A DNA stretch of 64,000 nt from RGIG529 sp050950425 (GCA_050950425.1 JBMNHO010000002.1:1426001-1490000), one strand, 5' to 3'. Shown: positions 42,720-50,173, counted from the first letter of the stretch. The notes: generated from the letters alone by a model not told the origin. Numbers and translations are program-made.

Positions 42720-43601
42720 TCACTCGGAGCTGCCGTATAGGTCATGGTTGACCAGCGAGGAATAATAATTGCCGATGGTGGTCGGTGCGTTGAACAGCGT
42801 TGCAAGCAGATATTGCTTGATGTTCCGCACCTTTGTGGTGTTCTCCCGCAGGCAATCGAAGATGAACCGGATATGCTCACTATCCAGCTTGAGCAATCGG
42901 GATTTGACTACTGCATGGGGAAAATCGCTGCCCGAAACCCGGATGCTTTTGCGCTTGGAGCATACGGTCTCGACCATAAGCTCCACAATCTCATCCAGCT
43001 GGTCAATGTCGCAAAACTTATCTTGCATGAGAATATCGTACTCAATGTTTTCTCGGATGATCTCCCGATAAATCTCAATTTCATTGAGCATCGCATCACT
43101 TCCATTCGCTTCCGGCTGTAAAGCCACCGTATCTCCGGAAGGGAGCGGAATTGAATGAGTATTTGATGCATGAGTATTTAATTCTCTTTTTTCTTTGATT
43201 ACTTTAGTATTTAATTGCGTTGGATTTTCCAACGTAGGGTCTGCCTGTGTAGGGAAAGCCTGCGTAGGGTTTTCCAACGTAGGTGAATCCAATATAGGCT
43301 CGGCTGACATGGGCTGCTCATAAATGATATACTCCGTACCCTTGAGCTGCCCCATCTCGTTGCGCTCCCTCGAACGGACGATATATCCGGCTTCTTCCAG
43401 CTCGTTTATGGTGCGCCGGATGCTGTCGATACCGTCTGATGCAAGGGTAGTAAGCCCCTTGAGGGTGTAGTCCCACTCATCGGGCAGGGAAAGAACGAGG
43501 GAAAGCAGTCCTTTCGCCTTGAGCGACAGTGTTTTGTCCTTAAAATGATTGTTTGACATAACGGTGTAATCCCGCGTTTTATCAACACGAAAAACTGCCA
43601 C
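42720..43601 (-). CDS. repA: RepA-like replication initiator
   Basis: The 293-residue protein has a winged-helix N-terminal domain (about 1-95) with LSLKAKGLLSLVLSLPDEWDYTLKGL, typical of RepA_N-type initiators, and a C-terminal helical domain (about 190-285) ending with RNIKQYLLATLFNAPTTIGNYYSS (DnaD/DUF6017-like). Between them lies a repeated segment with PTLENPTQ and FPTQADPT. The start is a GTG at 43,601 with GGAGATG upstream. Such initiators can replicate the excised ICE circle and, in RepA_N plasmids, the origin lies inside repA. The repeated DNA in the middle (about 43,220-43,300) is the obvious candidate. Confidence 0.82.
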   Translation of the reverse strand: MAVFRVDKTRDYTVMSNNHFKDKTLSLKAKGLLSLVLSLPDEWDYTLKGLTTLASDGIDSIRRTINELEEAGYIVRSRERNEMGQLKGTEYIIYEQPMSAEPILDSPTLENPTQAFPTQADPTLENPTQLNTKVIKEKRELNTHASNTHSIPLPSGDTVALQPEANGSDAMLNEIEIYREIIRENIEYDILMQDKFCDIDQLDEIVELMVETVCSKRKSIRVSGSDFPHAVVKSRLLKLDSEHIRFIFDCLRENTTKVRNIKQYLLATLFNAPTTIGNYYSSLVNHDLYGSSE

Positions 43602-43628
43602 GTTGCATCATCTCCTTCCGAAAGGGCA

Positions 43629-43658
43629 TAAAAATACCGCAGTCCCGAGAACTGCGGT
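43629..43658 (-). terminator. rho-independent terminator between the 90-residue gene and repA
   Basis: ACCGCAGT-tctcggg-ACTGCGGT on the minus strand is followed by ATTTTTATG. It lies right after the 90-residue gene and can end or attenuate the parB-side transcript. Confidence 0.8.
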
Positions 43659-43660
43659 CA

Positions 43661-43933
43661 CTACCGGCGGCGCTTTTTCTTTTTGCGTTCATAGACGATA
43701 TTACCTCCCATCACATGGGCATAACGTCGGATTTTAATTTGGCGGCGATTCTGGCGCTCCAGCGCATCGGCATAGCCGTCATCGGAAAGAAACAGCCGCA
43801 TACGACTGCCGATTTCCCCATAGGGGCAATGCTCGGAACGGACTTCAAACTCAATCATATGGCGGGTGGTGTCTGAATAGCGAAGAACGGCCAACAAACT
43901 GTGACCGCCCATGTGTGGAGTATTAAATTCCAT
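43661..43933 (-). CDS. small ICE protein, 90 residues, basic tail
   Basis: I do not recognise the family; short proteins with this start (MEFNTPHMGGHSLLAVLRYS) are conserved in the ICE regulatory region as I recall. It is compact, with two likely strands around LAVLRY and IEFEVRS, and ends in a run of lysine/arginine. Start at 43,933 after AGAGAGG. Part of the parB-XRE operon, which ends at the next terminator. Confidence 0.6.
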   Translation of the reverse strand: MEFNTPHMGGHSLLAVLRYSDTTRHMIEFEVRSEHCPYGEIGSRMRLFLSDDGYADALERQNRRQIKIRRYAHVMGGNIVYERKKKKRRR

Positions 43934-43950
43934 AAAAACCTCTCTTTTCT

Positions 43951-44277
43951 CTATTGCAGCCTACGGAGTATGGCGGCAAAATCTCTTGGTGCTATTCCAC
44001 AGCAGCCGAAATGTTCTTCAGCTATTTTCCCGATGGCGATAAGCCGCCTGTCATTTTCCGCAGAGTAGGTGATCTGCTCCATAGACAGATTTAGGGCAGC
44101 GGCAATCCTGCCTGCGATTTCCGCTTTCGTGTTCCTTGTGCCGGATTCATACTGCGCGATACGTACACCGGCGCTCGATTCCCCAAAACCGGCAAGCAGT
44201 CCTAATTCCTGCTGTGTCAAACCGGCTTTCACCCTATAATGCCGGATTAAATCTCCGGGCAATCGAATATTTCCCAT
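43951..44277 (-). CDS. XRE-family transcriptional regulator
   Basis: The 108-residue protein has a helix-turn-helix at residues 8-65: HYRVKAGLTQQELGLLAG, SAGVRIAQYESGTRNTKAEI. The C-terminal 45 residues are a small extra domain (LIAIGKIAEEHFGCCGIAPRD). It probably controls the replication/maintenance genes of the ICE. ATG at 44,277; a TTG one codon upstream is less likely. Confidence 0.85.
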   Translation of the reverse strand: MGNIRLPGDLIRHYRVKAGLTQQELGLLAGFGESSAGVRIAQYESGTRNTKAEIAGRIAAALNLSMEQITYSAENDRRLIAIGKIAEEHFGCCGIAPRDFAAILRRLQ

Positions 44278-44285
44278 CAACGCAC

Positions 44286-45191
44286 CTACCTTTCATGTTG
44301 CTGCTGGCGCTTTTTCTGCCATTGCTCCAGCAGCTTGATGATGGTCTCCTGCATCCGCTGGGGGGTATAGCTTTTGGGGAAATATTTGCGGAGGGTGTCA
44401 GTGGGGAGCGTCAATTTGTCTTGTTCGGCCTTCTTTTCCTCCGACATGATTTCCTCCATGCCCTTGCCGGTCAACGTACCCGCCTGACTAAGCTTTTTCA
44501 GCCGTTGTGCCTGAGAGAGCGAGGGGGATGCCTGTGCGTAGTCCATCGCGGAGAGAAGCAAAGTCTGTTCCTCTTTTTTGAGGAATGACAGCTCATAGGC
44601 GGGATTGACCTTGATATTGCCCTCGTCCGTCATGTTCATCAGTTCGGGGATTAGCTCAGTGAGACGGATATACCGCTGAACCTGATTGCGGCTTTCTCCG
44701 ACCTGTTCGGCAAGAATCTGGTCGGTGCGTTTCCCTGTCCCAACTTGGGACACATTTTCTTTTGATGTTCTGCCAGACTGCCGTTTCATGGCATCCAGCT
44801 TCATTTTATAGGCAAAGGCGCGTTCGCTAGGGAGCAGATTGTCCCGCTGAATGTTGCTGTCTACCATGATAATTGTTGCGGCATCGTCATCCAGATTACG
44901 TACAATGACCGGCATGGTCTCAAGTCCGGCAATAACGCTTGCATGGTGGCGGCGGTGTCCTGCTACAAGCTCATAACCGCCATCGGGGTGAGGTCGGGCG
45001 ATTGCGGGAATGAGGACACCGACTTGCTTCACGCTGTCGATGGTATCTTTCATGGCATCATCGTCACGAACTTTAAATGGATGATTAGCGAACGGGCGCA
45101 GCTCGGGAAGAGGGATTTGAGACACAACCTCATCTTTTGGCTTTACAGGTTTTGCTCTCTTTTTTGGGGTAGAAGTGGTTTCCTCCGGCAT
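44286..45191 (-). CDS. parB: ParB/Spo0J-family partition protein
   Basis: The 301-residue protein has the ParB N-terminal domain (about 25-115) with LPELRPFANHPFKVRDD and the GHRR nucleotide-binding motif (VAGHRRHHASVIAG), then a helix-turn-helix (about 155-185, AEQVGESRNQVQRYIRL). The C-terminal part is basic. No parA lies next to it in the window, so it may act in segregation with a host or distant ATPase, or as a regulator. ATG at 45,191, GGAGG ten bases upstream. A strong hairpin terminator lies just upstream of it. Confidence 0.9.
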   Translation of the reverse strand: MPEETTSTPKKRAKPVKPKDEVVSQIPLPELRPFANHPFKVRDDDAMKDTIDSVKQVGVLIPAIARPHPDGGYELVAGHRRHHASVIAGLETMPVIVRNLDDDAATIIMVDSNIQRDNLLPSERAFAYKMKLDAMKRQSGRTSKENVSQVGTGKRTDQILAEQVGESRNQVQRYIRLTELIPELMNMTDEGNIKVNPAYELSFLKKEEQTLLLSAMDYAQASPSLSQAQRLKKLSQAGTLTGKGMEEIMSEEKKAEQDKLTLPTDTLRKYFPKSYTPQRMQETIIKLLEQWQKKRQQQHER

Positions 45192-45220
45192 GATTTTAAC
45201 CTCCTAAATTTTGATATAAA

Positions 45221-45272
45221 CGAAAAAAGGCGGCTGTGCTTGTTTGCGTGGGGATAAGCACAGCCGCCTTTT
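45221..45272 (-). terminator. 17-bp hairpin terminator upstream of parB
   Basis: AAAAGGCGGCTGTGCTT and its exact complement enclose a 14-base loop and are followed on the minus strand by TTTTTTCG, 30 bases before the parB start. It must either end a transcript coming from the right or act as an attenuator of the parB operon. Confidence 0.8.
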
Positions 45273-45294
45273 GCGACAGGTTTTGCTATTAAAT

Positions 45295-45436
45295 TTTTTA
45301 GTCTTAATACCACATCCCTTTTTTTCGGCAGAGGGTTATCCCTCATTTTTCATTGGAAAAGGATGAAAAATAATAGTGACTAAACCGCTCAGACCCTTGA
45401 TACGACGGGCTTTCTCCGTTTTAGTCTTATTATACG
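45295..45436. repeat. direct repeat TTTTAGTCTTA near the ICE right end
   Basis: TTTTAGTCTTA occurs at about 45,297 and again near 45,418, about 120 bases apart, followed by AATAC and TTATAC. Short direct repeats near ICE ends often bind integrase or Xis. I use it only to suggest where the element end may be. Confidence 0.35.
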
Positions 45437-45443
45437 GTAAGGG

Positions 45444-45626
45444 CATGGCTGCGCATCGCTCTTACTTGCTAACGGTGTACCGATGAAGCGGATATAGGAA
45501 CGGCTTGGTCACAGTGACTTCTCAACCACGGCGAGTGTATATGCACATCTGGATTATAATTTCAAGCTGTCATCTGTTGATGCTATGGTGAATGGATTAA
45601 GCGGTGCTTTAGAGGTTTTATCTTAA
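45444..45626 (+). pseudogene. tyrosine recombinase/integrase, 3' remnant
   Basis: One frame from 45,444 to the TAA at 45,624 reads HGCASLLLANGVPMKRI, a TAG stop, then ERLGHSDFSTTASVYAHLD and 20 further residues. This is the C-terminal catalytic region of a phage-type integrase: the H-x-x-x-S part, RLGHS, and the active tyrosine in VYAHLD. The TAG replaces a usual glutamine (CAG) in the IQERLGHS motif. The 5' two thirds are absent. It sits on the plus strand between the ICE end and tRNA-Ser and is likely a relic of an earlier element at this tRNA. Confidence 0.82.
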
Positions 45627-45760
45627 GCAAAACGGCGTACCACGAGTGAGAGATACGCCAAGTACATAGAAATGGGTTCGAATAGAAAAAAGTACTCGAT
45701 TAAAAAGATATTCGATTTAGGAGAGAACTTAGTCCAAAATCAGTAAAGACCCGGGGAACG

Positions 45761-45792
45761 CAAAATCCCCAAGCGGTAAAAACCGCTTGAGG
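45761..45792 (-). terminator. probable terminator after tRNA-Ser
   Basis: On the minus strand CCTCAAGCGG and CCGCTTGGGG pair around TTTTTA and are followed by ATTTTG. It lies 12 bases after the tRNA-Ser CCA end. Confidence 0.55.
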
Positions 45793-45803
45793 ACTGGCTT
45801 TTG

Positions 45804-45892
45804 TGGCGGAGAGGGTGGGATTCGAACCCACGTGCGCTTGCGCGCAAACTGATTTCGAGTCAGCCCCGTTATGACCACTTCGATACCTCTCC
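45804..45892 (-). tRNA. tRNA-Ser (anticodon CGA)
   Basis: The 89-base gene folds with acceptor GGAGAGG/CCTCTCC, anticodon loop CTCGAAA, a long variable arm (TTTGCGCGCAAGCGCA) as in serine tRNAs, T loop GGTTCGAATCC, and an encoded CCA. It reads UCG codons. It flanks the integrase remnant, so its 3' end may have been an integration site. Confidence 0.95.
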
Positions 45893-46200
45893 GTGTATTT
45901 ATCTCGAACATCAGCTCAAAAAAAGCCTCGGAAAAAGGAGAGAGCTGATGGAGAGAACCAAGGAATATTTAGTTGTAATTGTCGCCCCCAAAGCCTTGTT
46001 ACATCAGGGCTTTCGAGAGGCACCGCGTGATTTCGATCGCGGTTCGTCAGAGCTGTTTTGACACCCTGTCCGCATCGGCACAGGCAAAATCAGCGTTACG
46101 CTGCGCCCTCTTCATGGCAAGGGAAACCCGGTGCAAACAAAGGAAGTTGCGTATTTAAAATACAACATTTCAAACTCTTTGTCAATTCTAAATCAGCATA
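45893..46200. other. intergenic region between tRNA-Ser and the Smr gene
   Basis: No gene is supported. A 37-codon plus-strand frame at 45,948 (MERTKEYLVVIVAPK) has a good GGAG site but no recognisable protein. Short hairpins occur, for example AAAGCC/GGGCTT near 45,990-46,012. Confidence 0.45.
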
Positions 46201-46229
46201 TTGTTATTTTCCATTGATTCCGTTATAAT
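46201..46229 (+). promoter_or_regulatory. sigma-A type promoter of the smr-xpt-pyrB genes
   Basis: TTGTTA and TATAAT are 17 bases apart, 64 bases before the Smr start. A second weaker pair (TTGTCA, 17 bases, TGTTAT) lies at 46,179-46,207. Confidence 0.65.
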
Positions 46230-46292
46230 AGCAAAGGAACAAAATGTAATACAGCCGCTCTGTCAAAAAAGAAAGAGCATTGGAGAGTTGGA

Positions 46293-46643
46293 ATGAAGGA
46301 TGATTTGCGAGAAGTGAATTTGGAGCTGGGCAGGCCGGTGGTTGCCGCGGCAATCCGAAGGCTGACATTTGAAATCCAGTACAGCCGCCAACTGGGCGTG
46401 TCGGTTCTGAAAATCATTCATGGTTATGGCTCAACGGGAACGGGAGGAAAAATCCGCATTGCCGCCAGACGATACCTGATGTCGCTGGAAGCCCGCGGGG
46501 AGGTAAAAGGCATGATCCCCGGAGAGCGCTTCTCCATTTTTGAGGAGGCGACCCGGCAGGCGTTCTCGCTGTGCGGCGCGCTACGGCATGACCGGGATTT
46601 GGAACGCCACAACAACGGCGTAACGTTTATCCTGCTGCGCTAG
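46293..46643 (+). CDS. Smr-domain protein
   Basis: The 116-residue protein is a stand-alone Smr domain as found at the C-terminus of MutS2: VNLELGRPVVAAAIRRL, then LKIIHGYGSTGTGGKIRIAARRYL. The HGYGSTG part corresponds to the H-G-x-G motif of nucleic-acid-binding or nicking Smr domains. Targets of such small Smr proteins are uncertain. It precedes xpt by 46 bases and may be co-transcribed. The start at 46,293 has GGAGAG upstream. Confidence 0.88.
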   Translation: MKDDLREVNLELGRPVVAAAIRRLTFEIQYSRQLGVSVLKIIHGYGSTGTGGKIRIAARRYLMSLEARGEVKGMIPGERFSIFEEATRQAFSLCGALRHDRDLERHNNGVTFILLR

Positions 46644-46688
46644 AGGTTCATAGCTGTGGAGAGAAAGCCGAAAGGAAAGGAGCGGGGA

Positions 46689-47258
46689 ATGGAAGAACTG
46701 AAGCGGCGTATTTTAAACGATGCAATTGTACAAGAAGGAGACATAATTCAGGTTGACATGTTCTTGAATCACTACCTGGATCTCTCTTTGCTGGAATCAA
46801 TGGGTGCGGCTTTGGCCAAGCGGTTTCGGGGCAGCGGCATCACCAAGGTGCTGACGGTGGAAACATCGGGCATCCCGCTGGCTTGTTTCACAGCCCGCAG
46901 CGCCGGGGTGGACGCTGTGTTTGCCCGGCGGTTTCAGACCGGGTATATGGACCACACGGTCTATTCTTCCGCAATCCATTCCTTTTCTGTCGACAAGGCA
47001 TATACCCTGCGTGTCGCCAAAAACTGCCTGTCCGAACAGGACAAGGTTCTCATTGTCGATGATATTTTGGCCAGCGGTCAGGCTGTTTTGGGCCTTTTGG
47101 AAATCATCGCGAAAGCTGGCGCGGAAGTCATAGGGATCGGCGTTGGCATTGAAAAAGAAATGCGTGACGGCGGGGCGCTTTTGCGGCGCATGGGCTTGCG
47201 GGTGGAAGCCCTGGCGACGGTGGAACGTGTGGAAAACGGCAGAATATATTTGAAATAG
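46689..47258 (+). CDS. xpt: xanthine phosphoribosyltransferase
   Basis: The 189-residue enzyme converts xanthine and PRPP to XMP in purine salvage. Family marks: ELKRRILNDAIV, VDMFLNHYLDLSLL, TKVLTVETSGIPLA, and the PRPP-binding motif VLIVDDILASGQA near residue 117-129. The start at 46,689 has AAAGGAGCGGGG upstream; an earlier in-frame start at 46,656 lacks a site. Length fits Xpt (about 190). No xanthine/guanine riboswitch is evident upstream. It may be in one unit with pyrB, 20 bases downstream. Confidence 0.9.
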   Translation: MEELKRRILNDAIVQEGDIIQVDMFLNHYLDLSLLESMGAALAKRFRGSGITKVLTVETSGIPLACFTARSAGVDAVFARRFQTGYMDHTVYSSAIHSFSVDKAYTLRVAKNCLSEQDKVLIVDDILASGQAVLGLLEIIAKAGAEVIGIGVGIEKEMRDGGALLRRMGLRVEALATVERVENGRIYLK

Positions 47259-47278
47259 AATTCTGGGGGAAAAGGCTC

Positions 47279-48358
47279 ATGTTAATGCGGAATTTAGTGG
47301 ACTTTGAAGATTTGACAAGAGAAAAATGGGAAGCATTATATAAGAGCTGTTCCCGGATCATTGAGCATCCGTCTGATTTCATAGATACATGTAAAGGCAG
47401 GGTGGCCTGCAATTTATTTTACGAGCCGTCAACCCGTACCAATTTTTCCTTTCAGGCGGCGATGCTGCGCTTGGGGGGAAGCGTCTTTGGCTTTGCAGAT
47501 CCAAAGTCCTCTTCCGTTTCCAAAGGCGAAACGCTGAAGGATACGGTAAAAATGGTTTCCGGGTACGCAGATGTCATCGTCCTTCGCAGCCCGTGGGAAG
47601 GGGCCGCGAGAGCCGCCGCACTTTATTCCAGCATCCCGGTGATCAATGCGGGGGACGGGGGGCATATGCATCCCACGCAGACCATGGCGGACTTGACCAC
47701 CATTACAAGGCTGCGGGGCAGCGTGGACGGCCTGTCCGTCGGGCTGTGCGGAGACTTGAAAAACGGACGCACCGTGCATTCTCTGATCAAGGCTCTGGCT
47801 AAATTTGAAGGAATCAAGTTTTATCTCATTTCTCCGAGAGAGCTTGCCATTCCGGATTATATTCGTGTTTTCATGAAGGAAAACCGCCAGTGGAACGTGG
47901 AGGTGACCAATTTGGATGCCGTCATACCCCAGCTGGATGTTTTATACATGACACGCATTCAAAAGGAACGGTTTACAAACCCGCTGGAATATGAACGGAA
48001 CAAGGGCGTATACATTCTGACCAAGCGGAAGCTGGAGCGGGCAAGGGACCGGATGCTGGTGATGCACCCGCTGCCCAGAGTAGACGAAATCGCGCCGGAC
48101 GTTGACGACGATCCTCGGGCGGTCTATTTTCAGCAAGCTCAGTTCGGCATGTATATCCGGATGGCGCTTTTGGCGGATCTGGCCAACCAGGAAAAACGGG
48201 CTCCAAAACCGATTCCCATAAAAGGGCGCAGACGATGCGAAAATCCAAACTGCATCACCAAGGATGAATGGTATTTGCCGCCACTGACAAAGCAAATAGG
48301 CGGGGAAGAATGTTGTGCCTATTGCGACAAAGCAGTGGCGGAAAAGGCAGAGAAATGA
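47279..48358 (+). CDS. pyrB: aspartate carbamoyltransferase with PyrI-like zinc tail
   Basis: The 359-residue enzyme makes carbamoyl-aspartate in pyrimidine synthesis. Catalytic marks: YEPSTRTNFSF (carbamoyl phosphate binding), DAGDGGHMHPTQTMADL-type segment around residue 120-137, and MHPLPRVDEI. The last 40 residues hold C320-x4-C325-x20-C346-x2-C349, the same spacing style as the zinc site of the PyrI regulatory subunit. Thus the catalytic chain carries the zinc-binding part but not the nucleotide-binding domain of PyrI. Separate pyrI is not seen nearby. Related fused forms may exist in Clostridia; I am sure of the enzyme, less of the tail's task. Confidence 0.93.
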   Translation: MLMRNLVDFEDLTREKWEALYKSCSRIIEHPSDFIDTCKGRVACNLFYEPSTRTNFSFQAAMLRLGGSVFGFADPKSSSVSKGETLKDTVKMVSGYADVIVLRSPWEGAARAAALYSSIPVINAGDGGHMHPTQTMADLTTITRLRGSVDGLSVGLCGDLKNGRTVHSLIKALAKFEGIKFYLISPRELAIPDYIRVFMKENRQWNVEVTNLDAVIPQLDVLYMTRIQKERFTNPLEYERNKGVYILTKRKLERARDRMLVMHPLPRVDEIAPDVDDDPRAVYFQQAQFGMYIRMALLADLANQEKRAPKPIPIKGRRRCENPNCITKDEWYLPPLTKQIGGEECCAYCDKAVAEKAEK

Positions 48359-48397
48359 GTGGTTTTTCAAAATTGTGCAAATTCCTTCAAAAAAATA

Positions 48398-48427
48398 TTG
48401 ACAATAAATGCAGGCATATGCTATCAT
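48398..48427 (+). promoter_or_regulatory. promoter of the tRNA cluster
   Basis: TTGACA, 18 bases, TATCAT lie 31 bases before tRNA-Gly. This strong promoter should drive the five-tRNA transcript. Confidence 0.7.
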
Positions 48428-48457
48428 AGTTGAGCTGGCATCTGAAGAAGAGACTGT

Positions 48458-48531
<74 letters not shown>

Positions 48532-48537
48532 TTATGT

Positions 48538-48614
48538 GCGCCTGTAGCTCAGCCGGATAGAGCAACTGCCTTCTAAGCAGTAGGCCAGGGGTTCGAATCC
48601 CTTCAGGCGTGCCA
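48538..48614 (+). tRNA. tRNA-Arg (anticodon TCT)
   Basis: The 77-base gene has acceptor GCGCCTG pairing with CAGGCGT, anticodon arm CTGCC-TTCTAA-GCAG, T loop GGTTCGAATCC, and CCA at the end. Six bases follow tRNA-Gly. Confidence 0.96.
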
Positions 48615-48736
48615 AAAAATGCACATGTGGGAAATGGCGATTTTCCTCGTTCCATGACCAGGAAGTCGCTTCCTGCTTTGCAGCATTGCAAAGAAATGGC
48701 GCGTGACAGCGGCTGTTTTCCAGCGTGTTCGGATAT

Positions 48737-48814
48737 GGTGGGTGTAGCTCAGGTGGTTAGAGCGCCAGGTTGTGGCCCTGGAGGCCGTCGGTTCAAGTCC
48801 GATCATCCACCCCA
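48737..48814 (+). tRNA. tRNA-His (anticodon GTG)
   Basis: Anticodon arm CCAGG-TTGTGGC-CCTGG. The gene has the extra G-1 opposite discriminator C, typical of histidine tRNAs, and encodes CCA. The 122 bases between it and tRNA-Arg contain no gene. Confidence 0.95.
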
Positions 48815-48823
48815 ACCATATAC

Positions 48824-48899
48824 TGGGATGTAGCCAAGTCGGTAAGGCACCAGACTTTGACTCTGGCATTCGCAGGTTCGAGTCCTGCCATCCCAGCCA
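48824..48899 (+). tRNA. tRNA-Gln (anticodon TTG)
   Basis: Acceptor TGGGATG/CATCCCA, anticodon arm CCAGA-CTTTGAC-TCTGG, T loop GGTTCGAGTCC and encoded CCA. Confidence 0.96.
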
Positions 48900-48920
48900 C
48901 TTTTTTCCACATTTTAATAC

Positions 48921-48996
48921 GACCCATTAGCTCAGTCGGCAGAGCACCTGCCTTTTAAGCAGGGTGTCCCGCGTTCGAGTCGCGGATGGGTCACCA
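48921..48996 (+). tRNA. tRNA-Lys (anticodon TTT)
   Basis: Acceptor GACCCAT/ATGGGTC, anticodon arm CTGCC-TTTTAAG-CAG, T loop CGTTCGAGTCG and encoded CCA. Last tRNA of the cluster, followed by a strong hairpin. Confidence 0.96.
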
Positions 48997-49003
48997 AACA
49001 CGG

Positions 49004-49039
49004 GGATCTGCTTGGAACAAAAATGTTCCAAGCAGATCC
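49004..49039 (+). terminator. 16-bp perfect hairpin after the tRNA cluster
   Basis: GGATCTGCTTGGAACA and its exact complement flank a four-base loop of A. The following TCTAATTATG is not a strong T-run, but the position after tRNA-Lys suits a terminator. Confidence 0.7.
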
Positions 49040-49476
49040 TCTAATTATGTGCGGTTTCAACAAAAATGATGTTTTTTGGCTCCAAAAAAGAGGGATTAGG
49101 CGCTGAATATCGCTTTTTTTATGTTTTTCAATGGGGGAATAGAGACAAGGGCGCCCAATCCGCCAAAAGCGCCTTGAAAAAAACAGAGAAATGGCGTATA
49201 CTATAATAAGTGCTCAAATTGAGAGAAACAGGCGGGAAAACCGGGAGAAGGACATGATCTTGTCCGCCCGGAAGGGTGCGCCTCGCTTCTTTTGCCCCAA
49301 TGTCCCGGTGTTTGGAGCGGTTCCAAGCATTCGCTTGGCGCGGTGCGAGAAAGCGAACGGAGGATGTTCCTCGCGGTGCCGCCGCTGCCGCAACGGAGCG
49401 GTTTGCTGCCTTGCCTGCGTCGGGCAAAAGCAAATGTCTGTCGCGGAACGCGAAGAAGGAAAGGGGAGTCGCAAAC
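49040..49476. other. intergenic region before the SLH gene
   Basis: About 440 bases contain the SLH promoter and a long leader of roughly 270 bases. An in-frame upstream extension of the SLH frame (from 49,276) is not supported by a ribosome site or by the signal peptide position. No RNA gene is recognised. Confidence 0.45.
49174..49202 (+). promoter_or_regulatory. sigma-A type promoter of the SLH-domain gene
   Basis: TTGAAA, 17 bases, TATACT. It lies about 275 bases before the start, implying a long untranslated leader. Confidence 0.65.
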
Positions 49477-50127
49477 ATGAGCAAGCGTTTTTTCGCTTTG
49501 TGTACAGCCGGGTTTTTGCTGATTTTCTCTTCCGCTCCCGCGATGGCGTTCGGGGGGGATGATGCGTTCCCCGCTTATTTGGAAAAGCCGCAATGGATCG
49601 ACGTCTCTCAAAACACTTGGTACACAGAAGAAGTGGATCTGTGTTTCCAAATTGGTATGATGAACGGGGTCGGCGGCGGTCGGTTTGCCCCGGAAACAAA
49701 AATGACCCGGGGGGAAGTGATCGCGCTGGCCGCCCGGGCACACCACAGGATTTACGCGGGATGGGAAACCCCCAGCCTCGCGCCGGTAGACGGAGAGTGG
49801 TACCAGGTTTATGTGAACTACTTGCGGCAGATCGGCATTGCCGATGTCGTGAACCCCAAAGGGCAGGCCACAAGGCTTTATTTTGCGAAATTGATTGCAA
49901 AGGTGCTGCCCCGGGAAATGCTGGAGCCCATCAACCAAATCACATCCGTTTCGGATATTGAAAGTGAAGATGTCCTGTGTTTATACAACGCCGGAATTTT
50001 AACGGGGATCAACAGCGCCCTCCAATTTAACCCGGGCGGCGCCATGACAAGGGCAGAGGCCGCGACGATGGTTGCACGTGTGGCCCGGCGCGCATTGCGG
50101 CGCCATATGGCTCTGCCAAACGCATAA
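49477..50127 (+). CDS. secreted SLH-domain protein
   Basis: The 216-residue protein starts with a signal peptide (KRFFALCTAGFLLIFSSAPAMA, cleavage near 24) and carries two or three S-layer homology repeats: YTEEVDLCFQIGMMNGVGGGRFAPETKMTRGE (residues about 49-80) and VLCLYNAGILTG... NPGGAMTRAEAATMVARV (about 168-205). SLH domains bind pyruvylated wall polysaccharide, so it should sit on the cell surface. There is no other domain, so its role is a simple wall-attached component. I start at 49,477 (AGGGGAG upstream). It is a single-gene unit with its own terminator. Confidence 0.88.
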   Translation: MSKRFFALCTAGFLLIFSSAPAMAFGGDDAFPAYLEKPQWIDVSQNTWYTEEVDLCFQIGMMNGVGGGRFAPETKMTRGEVIALAARAHHRIYAGWETPSLAPVDGEWYQVYVNYLRQIGIADVVNPKGQATRLYFAKLIAKVLPREMLEPINQITSVSDIESEDVLCLYNAGILTGINSALQFNPGGAMTRAEAATMVARVARRALRRHMALPNA

Positions 50128-50130
50128 AAA

Positions 50131-50173
50131 GTCCACTTTGTTTTGTCTATTTGCAAACAGAGTGGACGTTTTT
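50131..50173 (+). terminator. rho-independent terminator after the SLH gene
   Basis: GTCCACTTTGTTT and AAACAGAGTGGAC pair with one G-T around an 11-base loop, followed by GTTTTT. It directly follows the stop codon. Confidence 0.8.

Larger units (their letters stand above)
1..45440 (-). mobile_element. Tn1549/CTn4-type integrative conjugative element, right part
   Basis: The gene order matches the Tn1549/CTn4 family of Firmicutes ICEs: ParB, RepA-like initiator, PcfB, VirD4, Maff2, CD1112-type TrbL-like, PrgI, CD1110-type VirB4, CD1108-type NlpC/P60, DUF4315, DUF4366, TopB, ArdC-like, giant methylase-helicase, MobC, CD1845-type protein, relaxase. Nearly all genes run on the minus strand with short or overlapping junctions. 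The integrase end lies left of the window. The right limit is only approximate: the last ICE-like sequence is the region upstream of parB, and an integrase remnant begins near 45,444. Because virD4 is split by a nested IME, transfer of this copy is probably impaired unless the IME excises. Confidence 0.9.

Noticed and set aside
45948..46061. 37-codon plus-strand frame after tRNA-Ser with a good GGAG site
   Set aside because: Too short and without any recognisable feature; coding cannot be supported from one sequence.
46130..46292. Purine riboswitch before the smr-xpt genes
   Set aside because: No conserved purine-aptamer core could be recognised; only two promoter-like pairs are visible.
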